53,627 nucleotides of DNA, taken from contig WFUO01000046.1 in the NCBI GenBank assembly GCA_015484945.1, positions 1-53,627 on the forward strand, in the 5' to 3' direction. The translations under genes and the position numbers were made by a program. The DNA comes from Gammaproteobacteria bacterium (GTDB lineage: Bacteria > Pseudomonadota > Gammaproteobacteria > WFUO01). Numbering within the stretch: position 1 is the stretch's first letter; every line of letters starts with the position of its first letter. This document shows positions 7,349-14,965 of this stretch, one piece after another. The notes beneath the pieces were generated by a model that did no database searches, had not been told where the DNA came from, and saw nothing but the letters and a program-made list of their open reading frames with translations.

Positions 7349-9187
7349 ATGTATAAAGTCAGAGACAAGGAACCTGAATATGCCTTCATTCCAGATGTCG
7401 AGGCACCCGAAACCAACCGTTATGGCAAGCCCATCCAGTTGGTTGATGAAGCGCATGAGCTGGCCGGTAAGAGTCTGAATATCAATGGTGATGACAGTAT
7501 CGGCAACAACCCCAATCGCTATAAACAGCATGGGTTCTATTTCAATGCTGACAACTGTATTGCCTGTCATGCCTGCGAGTCGGCCTGCAGTGAAAAGAAT
7601 GGCCTGCCACCCTATCTGGCCTATCGTGCAGTCGGTTATGTCGAAGGAGGGAGTTATCCAGCCTACCGGCGCATGAACATCTCCATGGCATGCAATCATT
7701 GTGATAACCCGGTGTGCCTGAAAGGATGCCCAACGCGTGCCTACACCAAGTTTGCGGAATACGGTGCCGTGCTTCAGGACCCGGATATCTGCTTTGGCTG
7801 CGGCTACTGCACCTGGGTATGCCCGTATAATGCCCCACAGCTCGATCTGAAGGCAGGACATGTGCACAAATGCAATATGTGTATCGACCGGCTTGAGGTG
7901 GGGTTGAAACCCGCCTGTGCCGCGGCCTGTCTGGCTGGCGCACTCGATTTTGGCATCATTGAGACCACGCCCGAGAACAGGGAGCAGCTTGAGGTGCAGA
8001 TTCCCGGTTTTCCGTCACCCGAGATAACGCATCCCAATATCCGTTTTCAACAGACCCGCTCGCTACCGCGTGAATTGACACGCACCGATTCGATACCGAT
8101 CAAGTATGAACAGGATGAGCAGGGCGACAAGCCCTATCGAACCAAGGTTAGAGAGCTCGACAGGCCACGCCGCTGGAGTCTAAAAAAGCTGCGTTCACGT
8201 GAGGATCCGCTGGTGATTTTTACGTTGATCTCACAGACCGTCGTGGGTGCATTCCTGGTCATGTTTCTGGGGCCGATGTTGGGACTTGAGGCGTTGTCTA
8301 AGAGCGAACATCCGGTGACCTGGTCTGTGCTGATGTTCGCCCTATTGGGACTGGAGACCTTTGCCCTGGCCTTGTCAACCCTGCATCTGGGCCGCCCCCA
8401 CCGTTTCTATCGGGCTTTCAATAACTTGCGTTATTCGCCGGTTAGCCGTGAGGTGGCCAGTATCGCCGTATTTTTCAACCTGCTCGGCGCCTATACGCTG
8501 GTTCAGGTGTTCCCGGTCTTGTTGTCTTGGCTGCCGCCCGCATGGCAGGCAAATCTGCCTGGGATACTGGGCTGGGGCGCCGCCATCAGTGGTCCTGTAG
8601 CGTTGTATTTCATGCACCGAATCTATCGCATACCAGCGCGCCCGTTCTGGAATCACTGGCAGGTGCTGACCAGTTTCTATGGCAGCATGTTCTCACTAGG
8701 CGCCCTCCTGGTCGCCGTAGCCTATGCCTTCGTACTGGCTGCGCAGTCTCTGCCTTCTGCAACCTTGTTACAGTGGCTGGCTGTCCCGGTAGTATTAGGT
8801 TTGTTGTTGGAGTCGTTCGGCCTGTACAGGCATGTGCGGGACATGCAGCAGCAGGGTGGCGAGGGTGCCGCATCGCACTATGAGCAGCGCACGACCTTCG
8901 GCAAGACCTGGATCCTTCGAAATATCGGCCTGCTGACGGGTATCATCATGGTATCGGTGCTGGGGCTGTCTGGTCTGGACGGATGGTATGCTGCCTGGGG
9001 ATGGGCGCTGGCCGCTGTTATCGTAATACTGACGGCGCTGATTGGACGCGCATTGTTCTACGTGCTGGTTATACCTACCACCATGCCAGGCGCCTTCTTC
9101 TGGCGCAACAGGGGCTTCCAGGAGCATGCGCGTGAGGCGGGTCTGGCGGACATGCCCCAGGTCGGCGTATTGCCCGATACGCATTGA
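7349..9187 (+). CDS. Fused DmsB-like ferredoxin / DmsC-like membrane anchor
   Basis: This 612-residue fusion has two parts. The first about 200 residues are a four-cluster ferredoxin with sixteen cysteines: 70/73/76/80, 115/118/123/127, 148/151/154/158 and 175/178/190/194. From about residue 270 to the end there are about eight hydrophobic segments resembling DmsC/NrfD-type anchors, which oxidise quinol. Together these should pass electrons from the membrane quinol pool to the molybdoenzyme encoded 20 bases upstream. In E. coli dmsB and dmsC are separate genes; here they form one reading frame with no sign of a frameshift. The start chosen is the ATG at 7349, with GGGAAAG upstream; an in-frame ATG at 7331 is possible. 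Confidence 0.85.
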   Translation: MYKVRDKEPEYAFIPDVEAPETNRYGKPIQLVDEAHELAGKSLNINGDDSIGNNPNRYKQHGFYFNADNCIACHACESACSEKNGLPPYLAYRAVGYVEGGSYPAYRRMNISMACNHCDNPVCLKGCPTRAYTKFAEYGAVLQDPDICFGCGYCTWVCPYNAPQLDLKAGHVHKCNMCIDRLEVGLKPACAAACLAGALDFGIIETTPENREQLEVQIPGFPSPEITHPNIRFQQTRSLPRELTRTDSIPIKYEQDEQGDKPYRTKVRELDRPRRWSLKKLRSREDPLVIFTLISQTVVGAFLVMFLGPMLGLEALSKSEHPVTWSVLMFALLGLETFALALSTLHLGRPHRFYRAFNNLRYSPVSREVASIAVFFNLLGAYTLVQVFPVLLSWLPPAWQANLPGILGWGAAISGPVALYFMHRIYRIPARPFWNHWQVLTSFYGSMFSLGALLVAVAYAFVLAAQSLPSATLLQWLAVPVVLGLLLESFGLYRHVRDMQQQGGEGAASHYEQRTTFGKTWILRNIGLLTGIIMVSVLGLSGLDGWYAAWGWALAAVIVILTALIGRALFYVLVIPTTMPGAFFWRNRGFQEHAREAGLADMPQVGVLPDTH

Positions 9188-9242
9188 CATGACTCTGGTA
9201 CCATGACGGGTATTGCACGGGCCATAAGAGGCATCGGACGAG

Positions 9243-9581
9243 TTGCCGGAAAAGACACTGCAGGAAGCCGTATTCGACAGTATCTATACCTCCCGGCAGC
9301 AGGTGCGGCGCCGGCGTATCGCCATGCTGGTATTGTTGCTTGTCTATATGCTGCGTGGTCTGCTGATTTTGTGGCCCGTGTACGTGCTGGTTGTGGTGGG
9401 TATTGTCTATCCTCAAACGGCGCGCTATCTGACCTATCTGCTGGCACTGGCGCCTGGCGTGCTGCTATGGCTGGCGATCTATGTGGCCGGTGCACGCAAG
9501 GACTATATTCAGCGCGTTCAAGGTCATATCCTGAAACAGGGCTACCTGTCTGATCTGTTACGAACAGAAAGGCGCAAGTAA
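9243..9581 (+). CDS. Small membrane protein of the nitrate operon, unknown function
   Basis: The predicted product has 112 residues, with two long hydrophobic stretches (about 27-57 and 60-84) flanked by basic ends (RRRR near residues 23-26, TERRK at the C-terminus). I do not recognise the family. It starts at a TTG, with AAGAGG about a dozen bases upstream, and lies between the fused ferredoxin/anchor gene (56 bases) and the second nasA (24 bases). It is therefore almost certainly in the same operon. It could be an assembly or anchoring factor for the membrane-linked reductase, but this is inferred from position alone. Confidence 0.6.
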   Translation: MPEKTLQEAVFDSIYTSRQQVRRRRIAMLVLLLVYMLRGLLILWPVYVLVVVGIVYPQTARYLTYLLALAPGVLLWLAIYVAGARKDYIQRVQGHILKQGYLSDLLRTERRK

Positions 9582-9605
9582 ACAAAACATGTTGATGGTG
9601 GTGGT

Positions 9606-12260
9606 TTGAGCAAGGTCAGAACAACCTGTCCCTACTGTGGCGTTGGCTGTGGTGTCATTGTCGAGATGGACGAGGCGGGCCGGGTCGATGTCGCTCCGGA
9701 TCCGGCGCATCCTTCCAATCTCGGGCGCCTGTGTTCCAAGGGCGCGGCACTGGCCGATACCCTGAGTATGGAAGGACGGTTGTTGTATCCCGAAGTCATG
9801 GGCACTACTTGCGACTGGAATATGGCGCTGGACTTTGTAGCGCGTGAGCTGGGACGCATCGTAGATGAGAGTGGTCCCGATGCCGTGGCCTTCTATGTTT
9901 CGGGTCAGCTGCTGACAGAGGACTACTACGTCGCCAACAAGCTCATGAAGGGCTATATCGGTTCAGCCAATATCGACACCAACTCACGCCTGTGCATGTC
10001 CTCTGCTGTCGCTGCGCACAAACGCGCGTTCGGCAGTGATACCGTGCCCTGCAGTTACGAGGATCTGGAACGGGCCAAACTCATTGTGCTGACTGGCAGC
10101 AATACCGCATGGTGTCATCCTGTACTGTATCAGCGTATCGTTCAGGCAAAAAGAGAGAACCCGGATATCCAGGTCGTGGTCATCGACCCGCGCAGAACGG
10201 CTACTTGTGATATCGCCGACTTGTACCTGCAAATCAGGCCCGGGACCGATGCCTGGCTGTTCAATGGCCTGCTTGGCTATCTGCAACGCAGTGGCGAGGT
10301 CAATCGTCTGTTCGTGCAACAGTACACTCGTGGTGCCGAGGAGGCGCTGTCTGCTGCGCAGGATTGTGGTTCCGTTAGCGACATCGCCACGGCCTGCGGA
10401 CTCGACGAGCAACAACTCACAGCCTTCTTCCGTCTGTTTGCGCGTACTGAAAGGGTCATGACCCTTTTTTCGCAGGGTGTCAACCAATCTACCACCGGTA
10501 CCGACAAGATCAATGCCATTATCAACTGCCACTTGCTTAGCGGCCGCATAGGCCGGCCAGGTATGGGGCCATTCTCGCTCACGGGACAGCCCAATGCCAT
10601 GGGTGGGCGCGAGGTTGGTGGGCTGGCCAATCAGCTTGCCGCGCACATGGATATCGAGAATCCTGAGCATCGTCGTCTGGTGCAGGCTTTCTGGGGCTCA
10701 CCGGCGGTGCCGGAAACGGTTGGGCTCAAGGCCGTGGATATGTTTCAGGCCATGCGTGATGGCCGGATTCGTGCAGTCTGGATCATGGGTACCAACCCGG
10801 CCGTGAGCATGCCCGACAGTAACAGGATTCGTGAAGCCCTGCAGGCCTGTGAGCTGGTTATTGTTTCAGACTGCATGCGCCAGACAGACACCACAGTGCA
10901 TGCCAGTGTTCTGTTGCCAGCCCAGACATGGGGTGAACGGGATGGTACGGTGACCAACTCCGAGCGGCGTATTTCGCGCCAGCGGTCTGTATTGCCGGTT
11001 CCCGGCGAGGCACGTCCCGACTGGTGGATCATCAGCGAGGTTGCCCGGCGTATGGGCTTTGCCGAAGGTTTTCCGTATCAGGCGCCGGTAGAGATTTTCC
11101 GCGAGCATGCACGTCTGTCGGCTTACCGCAACGATGGAACACGGGACTTCGATATTGGCGCCTTCGCTGATATCGACCAGCAACACTATGATGCGCTGGA
11201 ACCGGTACAGTGGCCGGTAACACGACAGCATTCCCAAGGCACTCCCCGGATGTTCGAAGATGGCCGATTCTTCACCGATGACGGCCGTGCGCGCCTGGTC
11301 GCGATAACGCCACGTCTGCCCGATGTGGTATGTGATGAACCATACCCACTACTGCTCAATACAGGTCGTGTACGTGATCACTGGCACACGATGACACGGA
11401 CCGGCAAGTCTGCACGTCTGTCCGCACATATCATGGAACCTTTCGCCAGTATCCACCCGGATGATGCCAGTCGGACAGGCGTGGTCGATGGTGGATTGGT
11501 GCGGCTTTGTTCCCCAACGGGTGATGTCATCGTGCGTGCCCGTGTGACAGACAGTCAGCAGCCAGGCGAGGTGTTCGGTCCCATGCACTGGAACGACCAG
11601 TTCGCCAGCCGCGCAGTGATCAATCGCTTGGTCACCACCAAGACCGATCCACACTCCGGGCAGCCGCAGTTCAAGCACAATGCCGTACGTATCGAGCCAT
11701 TCGAGGCGCAATGGTATGGATTCCTGCTATCCCGTCGTCACCTGCGCCTGCAAAACGCCGTGTACTGGAGCCATTCACGCGGCAAGGGATACTGGCGATA
11801 TGAAATCGCCGGCGACGACATGCCGGACGACTGGGCCAGCTGCGCGCGCAGTCTGCTATGTACGCATGACGACGATGTCGGCTGGATAGAATACTTCGAC
11901 CGCGCTGCCCGGCGCTATCGAGCTGCGCGTCTGGTCAATGGATGCCTGGAGAGCTGCGTGTTCATCGGACCTGATATCACATTACCGCCGCGCGACTATC
12001 TCGCGCGGCTGTTCGATGCAGGGCAGCTCGATGATGCCGAGCGTGCCAGCCTGCTTAGCGGCAGGCCCGTGCGACCTCAGGCCGATACCGGGCCGATCGT
12101 GTGTGCCTGTTTCAACATTGGCCTCAACACCATCGCCGAGGCGATACGCCGGCAGGGGCTGGACAGTGTCGAGGCCATCGGTCAGACCCTCAAGGCGGGC
12201 ACCAACTGCGGATCCTGCATACCCGAGATTCGCAGGATTCTTGAAGCCAACAAAACCTGA
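9606..12260 (+). CDS. nasA: Assimilatory nitrate reductase, catalytic subunit with C-terminal [2Fe-2S] domain
   Basis: This 884-residue cytoplasmic molybdoenzyme reduces nitrate to nitrite. The N-terminal [4Fe-4S] ligands are C8, C11, C15 and C43, and the molybdenum-ligand cysteine is C130 (RLCMSSAV). Residues from about 830 form a BFD-like [2Fe-2S] domain with C833, C835, C868 and C871, as in Klebsiella NasA. Translation must begin at the TTG at 9606, because the first cluster ligand is already at residue 8 and no in-frame ATG lies upstream. It is a paralogue of the molybdoenzyme at 5149-7329. The C-terminal domain suggests a different electron donor, for example a NasC-like reductase or a ferredoxin encoded elsewhere. 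Confidence 0.93.
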   Translation: MSKVRTTCPYCGVGCGVIVEMDEAGRVDVAPDPAHPSNLGRLCSKGAALADTLSMEGRLLYPEVMGTTCDWNMALDFVARELGRIVDESGPDAVAFYVSGQLLTEDYYVANKLMKGYIGSANIDTNSRLCMSSAVAAHKRAFGSDTVPCSYEDLERAKLIVLTGSNTAWCHPVLYQRIVQAKRENPDIQVVVIDPRRTATCDIADLYLQIRPGTDAWLFNGLLGYLQRSGEVNRLFVQQYTRGAEEALSAAQDCGSVSDIATACGLDEQQLTAFFRLFARTERVMTLFSQGVNQSTTGTDKINAIINCHLLSGRIGRPGMGPFSLTGQPNAMGGREVGGLANQLAAHMDIENPEHRRLVQAFWGSPAVPETVGLKAVDMFQAMRDGRIRAVWIMGTNPAVSMPDSNRIREALQACELVIVSDCMRQTDTTVHASVLLPAQTWGERDGTVTNSERRISRQRSVLPVPGEARPDWWIISEVARRMGFAEGFPYQAPVEIFREHARLSAYRNDGTRDFDIGAFADIDQQHYDALEPVQWPVTRQHSQGTPRMFEDGRFFTDDGRARLVAITPRLPDVVCDEPYPLLLNTGRVRDHWHTMTRTGKSARLSAHIMEPFASIHPDDASRTGVVDGGLVRLCSPTGDVIVRARVTDSQQPGEVFGPMHWNDQFASRAVINRLVTTKTDPHSGQPQFKHNAVRIEPFEAQWYGFLLSRRHLRLQNAVYWSHSRGKGYWRYEIAGDDMPDDWASCARSLLCTHDDDVGWIEYFDRAARRYRAARLVNGCLESCVFIGPDITLPPRDYLARLFDAGQLDDAERASLLSGRPVRPQADTGPIVCACFNIGLNTIAEAIRRQGLDSVEAIGQTLKAGTNCGSCIPEIRRILEANKT

Positions 12261-12291
12261 GCCGGAAGAGCTTGTCACCGGAGGTAGTCAT

Positions 12292-12648
12292 ATGTACAGA
12301 AACATGCAGACCAAGACGATCAATGTCAACGGTCAGGAGATACTGACCTGCAGTGAGGGCTATATCGTCAATCTCGACGAATGGTCAGAGGATTTTGCCC
12401 GTGCTCTCGCAAAAGAGGAAGGTCTGGAGTTGACCGACGAACACTGGGAGGTTATCTGGTTCATACGTCAGTTCCATGATGAACATCACGTACAACCCAA
12501 TGTGCGAACGATGATCAAGCATTTCAGAAAAAAATGGGGGCCGGAAAAGGGCAATAACCGTTACCTGCATGACATCTTTCCGAAGGGCGGGCCGCAGAAG
12601 CAAGGTAACCGGCTGGCGGGGATCAGGCGCACCAAGGGCGAACACTGA
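12292..12648 (+). CDS. DsrC/TusE-family protein lacking the redox cysteines
   Basis: This 118-residue protein has the DsrC/TusE fold signature (LDEWSEDFA, EEGLELTDEHWEV, NVRTMIKHFRKKWG). Family members carry sulfur on a C-terminal arm with one or two cysteines: CysA as the next-to-last residue and CysB ten residues earlier. Here the arm ends NRLAGIRRTKGEH. Aligned with DsrC, CysB is replaced by asparagine and CysA by glutamate. The only cysteine is near residue 21, far from the arm, so this protein probably cannot carry persulfide. A regulatory role, as proposed for other Cys-less DsrC homologues, is more likely. It has a strong GGAGGT ribosome site and lies 31 bases after nasA, so it may be co-transcribed with it. 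Confidence 0.85.
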   Translation: MYRNMQTKTINVNGQEILTCSEGYIVNLDEWSEDFARALAKEEGLELTDEHWEVIWFIRQFHDEHHVQPNVRTMIKHFRKKWGPEKGNNRYLHDIFPKGGPQKQGNRLAGIRRTKGEH

Positions 12649-12667
12649 TTCCCGAAGAGTTAAAAAC

Positions 12668-12856
12668 CTATTTCTTCACCATGAAGATCAACAGGAGGAC
12701 GAAGCCCGCCACGAGGGCCAGTGGCATGATGACCGCCTGCCAGTCTTTCGCTGTGCCTTTCGGGCCATGTTTCTGATGGTGTCGCAGCGCCGGCCACATG
12801 CGCCAGATCATGATGCCGAACAGGATGGCCAGCGCAATCTTTCCCCAAAGTGGCAT
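12668..12856 (-). CDS. Small membrane protein, unknown function
   Basis: This 62-residue protein has two hydrophobic helices (about 5-22 and 42-60) joined by a basic, histidine-containing loop, and it ends in two lysines. An AAGG lies nine bases before the ATG. It is convergent with the DsrC-like gene (19 bases apart). The hairpin terminator of yccA separates it from the gene behind it. The family is not recognised; the clean two-helix pattern and ribosome site support it as a real gene. Confidence 0.55.
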   Translation of the reverse strand: MPLWGKIALAILFGIMIWRMWPALRHHQKHGPKGTAKDWQAVIMPLALVAGFVLLLIFMVKK

Positions 12857-12887
12857 GTCTGGTTACCTTTTTCAGTCACTATCGAAC

Positions 12888-12922
12888 AAAAAGGCCATGG
12901 GCAAGAGACCCATGGCCTTTTT
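12888..12922 (-). terminator. Intrinsic terminator after yccA
   Basis: A perfect inverted repeat has a 14-base arm, AAAAAGGCCATGGG, a 7-base loop and the complementary arm. Each strand ends in a run of T, so it can act in both directions. It lies 20 bases past the yccA stop codon. Confidence 0.85.
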
Positions 12923-12942
12923 GGTGTTGTTGCTGTCTGTGA

Positions 12943-13611
12943 TCAATCTTCGCCTGCCAGTGCGCCGAGCAGATGCAACAGGCTGGTGAAGATATTGTAG
13001 ATGGCCAGGTAGAGATCGATGGTGGCACTGATATAGTTGGTTTCACCGCCATGAATGATCTCGCTGGTCTTGTACAGAATCAGCGCGCTCATGATCAAGA
13101 TCACGGCTGCCGAGATGGTCAGCGACAGCGCCGGGATGTTCATGAACAGATTGAGAATGACGGCACCAAAGATGACGATCATGCCCGCCAGCAGGAATCC
13201 GCCCATGAAGCTGAAATCCTTGCGGGTCTTCAGCGCGTAGCCGGAAAGGGCGAAGAAGATCACGCCGGTACCACCCAGTGCGGTACCCACGATCTGCGAG
13301 CCATTGGACATGTTCAGGTAATAATTGAGGATCGGCCCCAGGCCAAAGCCGAGCATGCCGGCGACGAGGAACACGACGACGATGCCACCGCTCGAGTTTT
13401 CGAAGCGGGGCAGAACGAACATCAGCAGCACCAGTGCGCCGATGCTCATACCCAGCGACACGCCGGGTGAAACATTCATCATCATGGACAGACCTGCCAT
13501 CGCGGCACTGACCAGCAGCGTCATCGACAACAGGATATAGGTATTGCGAATGACCTTGTTCGTCGCCAGAACCGAAGATTCGGAACGGGTGAGCACTTGA
13601 TCGTAGTTCAT
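12943..13611 (-). CDS. yccA: YccA-like inner-membrane protein (Bax inhibitor-1 family)
   Basis: This 222-residue protein has seven hydrophobic helices and the BI-1/YccA C-terminal pattern (IHGGETNYISATIDLYLAIY, then a short acidic tail). In E. coli YccA is a substrate and modulator of the FtsH protease and helps protect SecY. The neighbours are informative. In E. coli yccA is near tusE and beside the serine tRNA gene serT. Here a DsrC/TusE-family gene and tRNA-Ser(TGA) flank it. An ftsH-like gene is present in this window but 19 kb away. The start is the ATG at 13611, with an AGAGG upstream. Confidence 0.92.
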   Translation of the reverse strand: MNYDQVLTRSESSVLATNKVIRNTYILLSMTLLVSAAMAGLSMMMNVSPGVSLGMSIGALVLLMFVLPRFENSSGGIVVVFLVAGMLGFGLGPILNYYLNMSNGSQIVGTALGGTGVIFFALSGYALKTRKDFSFMGGFLLAGMIVIFGAVILNLFMNIPALSLTISAAVILIMSALILYKTSEIIHGGETNYISATIDLYLAIYNIFTSLLHLLGALAGED

Positions 13612-13848
13612 ATGGGTTTAACCTCTTTATCAGGTTGTTAGTTGTTCCTGTACTTGGATGGCCCAAGCATACCGAAGTTCCCTCACTTGAACCACAGTTT
13701 CTTTTTCAGGTATTAAATACTCTATATATGCATAGATTATTTCGTTTTCAAGGATTCCGGAAGCTGGCATTGGCCGGATGATTCCGGTAGAATCATCAGC
13801 ATGATTTTTCAGAATATATCCTAACTGACTGAAAAATAGAAAAAAATT

Positions 13849-13940
13849 GGAGAGGTGGCAGAGCCTGGTTGAATGCACCTGACTTGAAATCAGACGTGGT
13901 AGCAATACCACCGGGGGTTCGAATCCCTCCCTCTCCGCCA
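13849..13940 (+). tRNA. tRNA-Ser (anticodon TGA)
   Basis: This is a 92-base type II tRNA with encoded CCA. The acceptor arm GGAGAGG pairs with CCTCTCC. The anticodon TGA at 13885-13887 lies in the loop CTTGAAA, and there is a long variable arm as expected for serine. The discriminator base is G. Its 3' part, from 13929 on, is also the left arm of a 29-bp palindrome that extends to 13990. Confidence 0.97.
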
Positions 13941-13990
13941 TATAAGCCAAAGGCCCCGCAAGGGGCCTTTGGCTTATATGGCGGAGAGGG
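13929..13990. repeat. Perfect 29-bp palindrome including the tRNA-Ser 3' end; probable terminator
   Basis: The arms 13929-13957 and 13962-13990 are exactly complementary around a GCAA loop. The inner half (CAAAGGCCCC/GGGGCCTTTG) is terminator-like. The outer half repeats, in reverse orientation, the acceptor strand and CCA of the tRNA. In the transcript the tRNA 3' strand could pair either with its own 5' strand or with this downstream copy. No long T-run follows. Confidence 0.8.
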
Positions 13991-14132
13991 GGACCTGGTT
14001 CGGGCCCCTGTTCGACAAAGCGCCATGGATGGCGATTTGCACAGCGTGATGTCTTTTCATGACCTGTTTGTCTCACCGGCGTTGATGACTATATTTGGTG
14101 TTGTTTTTTCAGAGACTTGTGGTGTATTTTAG

Positions 14133-14182
14133 CCACAGGGAACCCGGCGGGCGCGGGGATTGCCCGTGCGGGTATCCTGTGG
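14133..14182 (+). promoter_or_regulatory. Leader hairpin upstream of uvrY
   Basis: CCACAGG and ACCCG (14133-14146) pair with CGGGT and CCTGTGG (14169-14182) around a 2x2 internal mismatch. This gives a 12-bp stem with a G-rich loop in the probable leader, 58 bases before the uvrY start. Its function is unknown. Confidence 0.35.
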
Positions 14183-14240
14183 TCATGGCGCCTGGCCAGG
14201 GATGGGCAATATGGATGGTTGCAGGCAGACGGGAGGGTAG

Positions 14241-14897
14241 ATGATCAAGGTCTTGTTGGTCGATGACCACGAACTGGTAAGAACAGGGCTCAGGCGCCTG
14301 CTCGACGATTCCAGGGGCATCAAGGTCGTGGGTGAGGCGGGTACCGGTGAAGAGGCCATCACCCTGTGCAAGGATCTGACGCCCGATGTCGTACTGATGG
14401 ATGTCAACATGCCGGGGATCGGCGGGCTGGAGGCGACACGCAAGGTCCTGCAGATGAACCCCGATATCAAGATCATTGTCGTCACCGTCCATGCTGAGGC
14501 GCCGTTCCCGACCCGGTTGCTCGAAGCCGGAGCGACAGGCTACCTGAGCAAGGATTGCGGTTTTGAGGAAATCATTTCTGCGATTCGGGCCGTCAACGAA
14601 GGAGAACGCTATATCGCGCCCGAAATCGCCCAGCAAATCGCCCTGGCGATGATGCCGGGATCACAGCAATCCCCCTTCGACAAGCTCTCCCAGCGCGAGA
14701 TGCAGGTGATGCTGATGGTTACCCAGGGACAGGGGGTTCAGGACATTTCGGACAAGCTGTGCCTGAGCCCAAAGACCATCAGTACCTACCGCCATCGCCT
14801 GTTTGAGAAACTCAAGGTAGAGAACGATGTCGAGTTGACGCGCCTGGCCATGCGGCATGGCATGATCGAATCGGGCAAGCAGAAGGACGAAGACTGA
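14241..14897 (+). CDS. uvrY: UvrY/GacA-type response regulator
   Basis: This 218-residue two-component regulator has a receiver domain (D8, D9, phosphorylated D54, K104) and a C-terminal LuxR-type helix-turn-helix (about 150-210). In gammaproteobacteria it is activated by BarA/GacS and drives the small RNAs that antagonise CsrA. The start is supported by the GGGAGGG just upstream. As in E. coli it precedes uvrC and pgsA, but two genes are inserted here between uvrY and uvrC. Confidence 0.93.
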   Translation: MIKVLLVDDHELVRTGLRRLLDDSRGIKVVGEAGTGEEAITLCKDLTPDVVLMDVNMPGIGGLEATRKVLQMNPDIKIIVVTVHAEAPFPTRLLEAGATGYLSKDCGFEEIISAIRAVNEGERYIAPEIAQQIALAMMPGSQQSPFDKLSQREMQVMLMVTQGQGVQDISDKLCLSPKTISTYRHRLFEKLKVENDVELTRLAMRHGMIESGKQKDED

Positions 14898-14965
14898 AGC
14901 AGGCTTGCAGGAATCCACGGCCGGTCTGGCTGACTGGCTTGCTGACAAAAGGATGGGGAAGGAAG

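Noticed and set aside
13849-14240. Possible integration site of a mobile element at tRNA-Ser
   Set aside because: The duplicated 3' end is in inverted, not direct, orientation and no integrase or foreign-looking genes follow.
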